This document shows positions 31,633-34,228 of a stretch of 34,228 bases of DNA, piece by piece. The DNA lies in contig CAKRNW010000007.1 of the NCBI GenBank assembly GCA_934371505.1, forward strand, positions 1-34,228. Reading direction: 5' to 3'. Numbering within the stretch: position 1 is the first letter of the stretch; each line of letters begins with the position of its first letter. Below the pieces are notes generated by a model. It was not told the origin of the DNA and made no database searches. It saw only the letters and a program-made list of their open reading frames with translations. This stretch comes from an uncultured Lachnospiraceae bacterium. GTDB lineage: Bacteria; Bacillota; Clostridia; Lachnospirales; Lachnospiraceae. The translations under genes and the position numbers were made by a program.

Positions 31633-32157
31633 TCATATAAAAAATTTCGACATGACGTTCCCCTCCAGTTGCAACAGTTTCACTTTTTTATCAATGCCAC
31701 CGGCATACCCGGTAAGGCTCCCGTTAGTTCCCACTACCCGGTGACAGGGGACAATAAGGGAAATGGGATTATGCCCCACCGCACCGCCCACTGCCTGGGC
31801 AGACATCCTGTCAATACCCTGCCGGACGCTTATCTGTCTGGCAATATCCCCGTAAGTCAGGGTTGTTCCGTAAGGAATGGACAGCAGAATTTTCCACACC
31901 TCTTTGCGGAATTCCGAAACTTTTGCACCAAAAGCGATAGGTGGTGTGAAATCCGGTTTCTGTCCCTGAAAATACAGGGTAAGCCAGCGATCTGTCTCTG
32001 CAAAGACCGGCAGTTCCTGTTCTTCCACATCCCCATCAATGGTATCTGCAAAATATTTCTGCCCATCAAACCAAAGACCGGTGAGCGCCTCGCCGTTACC
32101 TGCCATGGTAATACCACCCATGGGTGAGTGATAATGCGAAATATAAATTTTATCCAT
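31633..32157 (-). CDS. ogt: methylated-DNA--protein-cysteine methyltransferase
   Basis: 174 residues. It removes alkyl groups from O6-alkylguanine in a one-time transfer to its own cysteine. The active site is IVPCHRVVG with C138; the DNA-binding helix-turn-helix is GTTLTYGDIARQI with the arginine-finger region following (AVGGAVGHNP), and the asparagine hinge NPISLI is present. The N-terminal ribonuclease-like domain is of Ogt type. The start ATG 32157 overlaps the end of a short upstream frame (32150-32221). Confidence 0.95.
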   Translation of the reverse strand: MDKIYISHYHSPMGGITMAGNGEALTGLWFDGQKYFADTIDGDVEEQELPVFAETDRWLTLYFQGQKPDFTPPIAFGAKVSEFRKEVWKILLSIPYGTTLTYGDIARQISVRQGIDRMSAQAVGGAVGHNPISLIVPCHRVVGTNGSLTGYAGGIDKKVKLLQLEGNVMSKFFI

Positions 32158-32221
32158 GATTTTTCAGCCACTCCATTTCCCTTTTCTTTTCCTCCGGCGA
32201 TACAGAGCTGTTGCGCCTGCC
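32150..32221 (-). other. short upstream frame overlapping the ogt start
   Basis: A 23-codon frame without ATG upstream (SVSPEEKKREMEWLKNHG) ends in TAA that overlaps the ogt ATG by eight bases. It looks like a protein C-terminus, perhaps a remnant that still couples translation to ogt. Tentative. Confidence 0.2.
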
Positions 32222-32247
32222 TCAATAGCAGAATACTCTTTCCCCTC

Positions 32248-32721
32248 TTAATTCCCCCGTGGGCAGTTGGCAGCATCAATGGCGATGGCGAGCATAAGCG
32301 CCATCACTTCATCCTCCGGGTTCAAAATGTCAATGACATAGGTGTCTCCCCAGTGGAGCGGCTCTTTGGAGATATGAACCACCACGCTGCACCCGGAATA
32401 CACATCGTAGTCCCAGGACAGAAAATCCCCTTCACAGCGCCAGCCGTTATAGTCCAGGTTGTATTTAGGTTTGAAAAAGGCAAACTGTTTCTCAATACTT
32501 CCAAAGGGCTGCCCGTCGATTTCAATGTCAAAGGCAGGCAGTAGGGTGAAAATCCGCTGCTTTACCATGCCGATTTCCCGGTCGGCACTGTCGTACACAT
32601 GGAGCTGATGCCCCAGTCGGAAAAGTTCTGCTTTTACAAAGTATTTTGGATTTCCGTTCTCGTCATAAATATCGTAGGTATCTGTCCACGAAAACACCCG
32701 CTGCTTAATCAGTAATTTCAT
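32248..32721 (-). CDS. LURP-one-related family protein
   Basis: 157 residues from ATG 32721 (MKLLIKQRVFSWTDTYDIYD), with GGAGGCGGG upstream. The family (DUF567, YxjI in Bacillus) has a tubby-like beta-barrel fold and is found across bacteria and plants. Typical features are the N-terminal KQRVFSWTDTYDIYDENG, the repeated strands with REIGMVKQRIFTLLPAFDIEI, and the C-terminal DTYVIDILNPEDEVMALMLAIAID. There is no signal peptide or membrane helix. The molecular function is not established; phospholipid binding has been suggested for tubby-like folds. It lies in the same direction as ogt, 90 bases upstream. Confidence 0.85.
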   Translation of the reverse strand: MKLLIKQRVFSWTDTYDIYDENGNPKYFVKAELFRLGHQLHVYDSADREIGMVKQRIFTLLPAFDIEIDGQPFGSIEKQFAFFKPKYNLDYNGWRCEGDFLSWDYDVYSGCSVVVHISKEPLHWGDTYVIDILNPEDEVMALMLAIAIDAANCPRGN

Positions 32722-32855
32722 TGTCCCGCCTCCTTTTCCTGTTGATGCCATTGTAGCATACGGAAGTTATTGTTCACAAGTACCTGAACATTTGCTATCT
32801 AAAAACAAAATTGGTATTGAGACTTTCTGCTGATTTGTTATAAGGAAAATCACAT

Positions 32856-32886
32856 ACAGCCCCCGGCAATCGCTGCCAGGGGCTGT
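32856..32886. terminator. terminator hairpin after the degV gene
   Basis: ACAGCCCC...GGGGCTGT with inner GGCA/TGCC forms a strong stem 15 bases beyond the degV stop. The T-rich side (TTCTTTTAT) lies on the plus strand, so its efficiency for the minus-strand degV transcript is uncertain. Confidence 0.5.
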
Positions 32887-32900
32887 TCTTTTATCTGGAT

Positions 32901-33746
32901 TTATTTGGATTTACGGAAAAAAGCGGCGGCTACTACGCCGGGACCCACATGGGTTCCGATGACACTACATACAAGCGTGGAATCCAGGGATTCTGCCTGC
33001 TCCTGCCACAAGTCCCTGCTGTCCTCCATGTATTTTTTTAACAACGCATCGCTTAATCCGGTATAGCCCAGCAGAATCGGCATATCAAAATCAATACCGC
33101 CACTTTCCTGGATTTTCTCAACCAGCAGGTTATTGCCCTGACGGGAACCTCTGGCTTTTCCAATCACTTCCACTTTGCCATCCTGGATGGTGACTACCGG
33201 TTTGATATTTAAAACTCCTCCTGCAAAGGCGACAGTTTTGGAAATCCGTCCACCCCTTTTCAGATATTCCAGGGTATCCAACAGAGCAATCAGACACACA
33301 TCCTCTTTTTTACGTTCCAGTTCCTCTGCGATTTCTCTGGCGCTCATGCCCTTCTTTGCACAGGCAATGGCATATTCTGTGAGGATTCCGGATCCGATTG
33401 CCGCGTTTTTGCTGTCCACCACGTAGATATTGTCGTAGTCCTGCACCGCCAGACATGCGCTCTGGAAGGTACCGGACAGCTCCGATGACAGGGTGATAAC
33501 AACCGCCTCCTCCCCTGCCTGAGTCACCTCCTCGAACACCTTCTGAAAGGCAGTAGGATTTGCCTGACTGGTGCGGGGCAATTCATCACACTCCACCAGC
33601 CGCTCATAAAACCGTTGTTTGTCAATAGTCAAACCGTCAATCAGTTCCTCCTCTCCAAAATGGATGGTCAGCGGAACAATTTTCACATCCTGTCGGAAAC
33701 GCTCCGCGATGTCCACGGAGGAGTCAATAATAATTCTTACATTCAT
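32901..33746 (-). CDS. DegV family fatty-acid-binding protein
   Basis: 281 residues; ATG 33746 follows AGAAGGG. DegV/FakB proteins bind a fatty acid and present it to a FakA-type kinase. The blocks IIIDSSVDIAERF, TSQANPTAFQKVFEEV, ITLSSELSGTFQSACLA, VDSKNAAIGSGIL and LDTLEYLKRGGRIS are all typical, as is KPVVTIQDGKVEVIGKARG. The serines in DSS and SSELSGT normally contact the lipid carboxylate. The gene follows a MarR gene by 15 bases. That pairing suggests its expression depends on the MarR product. Confidence 0.92.
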   Translation of the reverse strand: MNVRIIIDSSVDIAERFRQDVKIVPLTIHFGEEELIDGLTIDKQRFYERLVECDELPRTSQANPTAFQKVFEEVTQAGEEAVVITLSSELSGTFQSACLAVQDYDNIYVVDSKNAAIGSGILTEYAIACAKKGMSAREIAEELERKKEDVCLIALLDTLEYLKRGGRISKTVAFAGGVLNIKPVVTIQDGKVEVIGKARGSRQGNNLLVEKIQESGGIDFDMPILLGYTGLSDALLKKYMEDSRDLWQEQAESLDSTLVCSVIGTHVGPGVVAAAFFRKSK

Positions 33747-33761
33747 GCTTTTTTTCCCTTC

Positions 33762-34199
33762 TTAATCTAATTTTTCCAGATTTCTGCTGATTAACTGTAA
33801 TGCATGGTACATGGCCTTCCGATCTTCTTCCGTCAGTCCTTCGCTCACCTCATCCACAATCCGGTTGATTTTCACTCCGATTCTATTGCAGACCTCTTTT
33901 CCTTTTTCCGTAAGCTGGAGCGCCACGCGGTAACGACGCTGGGTATTTTCCTCATAGGTCACAAAACCATTTTTCTCCAGATAGTCCAGTGAACGGGAAA
34001 TGGCAGCTTTGTCCTCCTCACAGCGCTCGCAAAGTTCGGCGGCAGTCATGGAGCCGTATGCCGAAAGGTAGTACAGGCAGGAAACATGAGGCCCTTTCAA
34101 TTGAAATTCCGCCATTTCCTCCGACTTAATGCGTTTAATGCTCCGGCTGATTTTGGAAATCAACATGGTAAATGTTCCAAAACGTTCTTCCATACTCAT
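33762..34199 (-). CDS. MarR family transcriptional regulator
   Basis: 145 residues; ATG 34199 follows AGGAACTG, with a second ATG two codons later. It has a winged helix (MTAAELCERCEEDKAAISR, SLDYLEKNGFVTYEEN, then RRYRVALQLTEKG) flanked by dimerisation helices (1-45 and 115-145). The first gene of the marR-degV operon, so it may sense acyl chains or related lipids, as FabT does in streptococci; this is inference from the neighbour. The ligand is not readable from the sequence. Bases 34200-34228 hold only the ribosome site and a few flanking bases. Confidence 0.9.
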   Translation of the reverse strand: MSMEERFGTFTMLISKISRSIKRIKSEEMAEFQLKGPHVSCLYYLSAYGSMTAAELCERCEEDKAAISRSLDYLEKNGFVTYEENTQRRYRVALQLTEKGKEVCNRIGVKINRIVDEVSEGLTEEDRKAMYHALQLISRNLEKLD

Positions 34200-34228
34200 C
34201 AGTTCCTTTTTACTTGTTGATAAATCAA

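Noticed and set aside
31857..32279. 140-codon minus-strand ORF over the ogt start
   Set aside because: Out-of-frame shadow of ogt; PCHRV-containing frame is the real one.

Overview
The window looks like a chromosome segment of a Gram-positive, anaerobic Clostridia bacterium, most likely a gut Lachnospiraceae (Clostridium cluster XIVa). The reasons are inference from gene content and style: AGGAGG-type ribosome sites, an Rrf2-SufCBDSU iron-sulfur operon, a galK-galT (class II) pair with a divergent LacI-type regulator, a CD1871A-type CXXC small protein, a DegV/MarR pair and a cell-wall hydrolase with a WalR-like box. No rRNA, tRNA, CRISPR array, transposase or integrase was seen.

Layout. 1-5.0 kb: YitT-type membrane protein (cut by the window edge), an exported SH3/SleB-type cell wall hydrolase, a FabG-like SDR, a decayed efflux (membrane-fusion protein/ABC ATPase) remnant, and a DnaQ-fold exonuclease. 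5.0-10.6 kb: D,D-carboxypeptidase, TrmB, a threonine-aldolase-family enzyme, and a transmembrane Cache/HAMP chemoreceptor. 10.7-12.6 kb: a two-gene RloA/RloB (AbiL-like) ATPase plus Toprim-like pair, a probable phage-defence module. 12.8-15.7 kb: a TetR/ABC deletion remnant, then a CHASE-like/GGDEF/PAS signalling protein coupled to an esterase. 15.75-21.1 kb: sufU, sufS, sufD, sufB, sufC and an Rrf2 regulator, all on the minus strand, read from one promoter that carries a perfect inverted repeat across its -35 box.

21.2-25.1 kb is the most accessory-looking part: a Fic AMP-transferase gene enclosed by two near-identical 70-bp direct repeats that each contain a hairpin, a tiny 35-residue ORF, and a compact plus-strand redox operon (CXXC membrane microprotein, polytopic 4Fe-4S protein, TlpA-like lipoprotein) behind a consensus promoter. 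25.1-30.7 kb: a soluble chemoreceptor with a C-terminal zinc-binding CZB domain, then the galactose locus. 30.7-34.2 kb: SfsA (whose last codons form its own terminator hairpin), Ogt, a LURP-one-related protein, and a MarR-DegV operon.

Several intergenic stretches hold short orphan reading frames that look like C-terminal remnants of lost genes, so this chromosome appears to have undergone repeated small deletions. The best candidates for something undescribed are the repeat-bounded fic cassette, the CXXC/4Fe-4S/TlpA redox operon and the RloAB pair. All functional assignments rest on reading motifs by eye; no database search was run.
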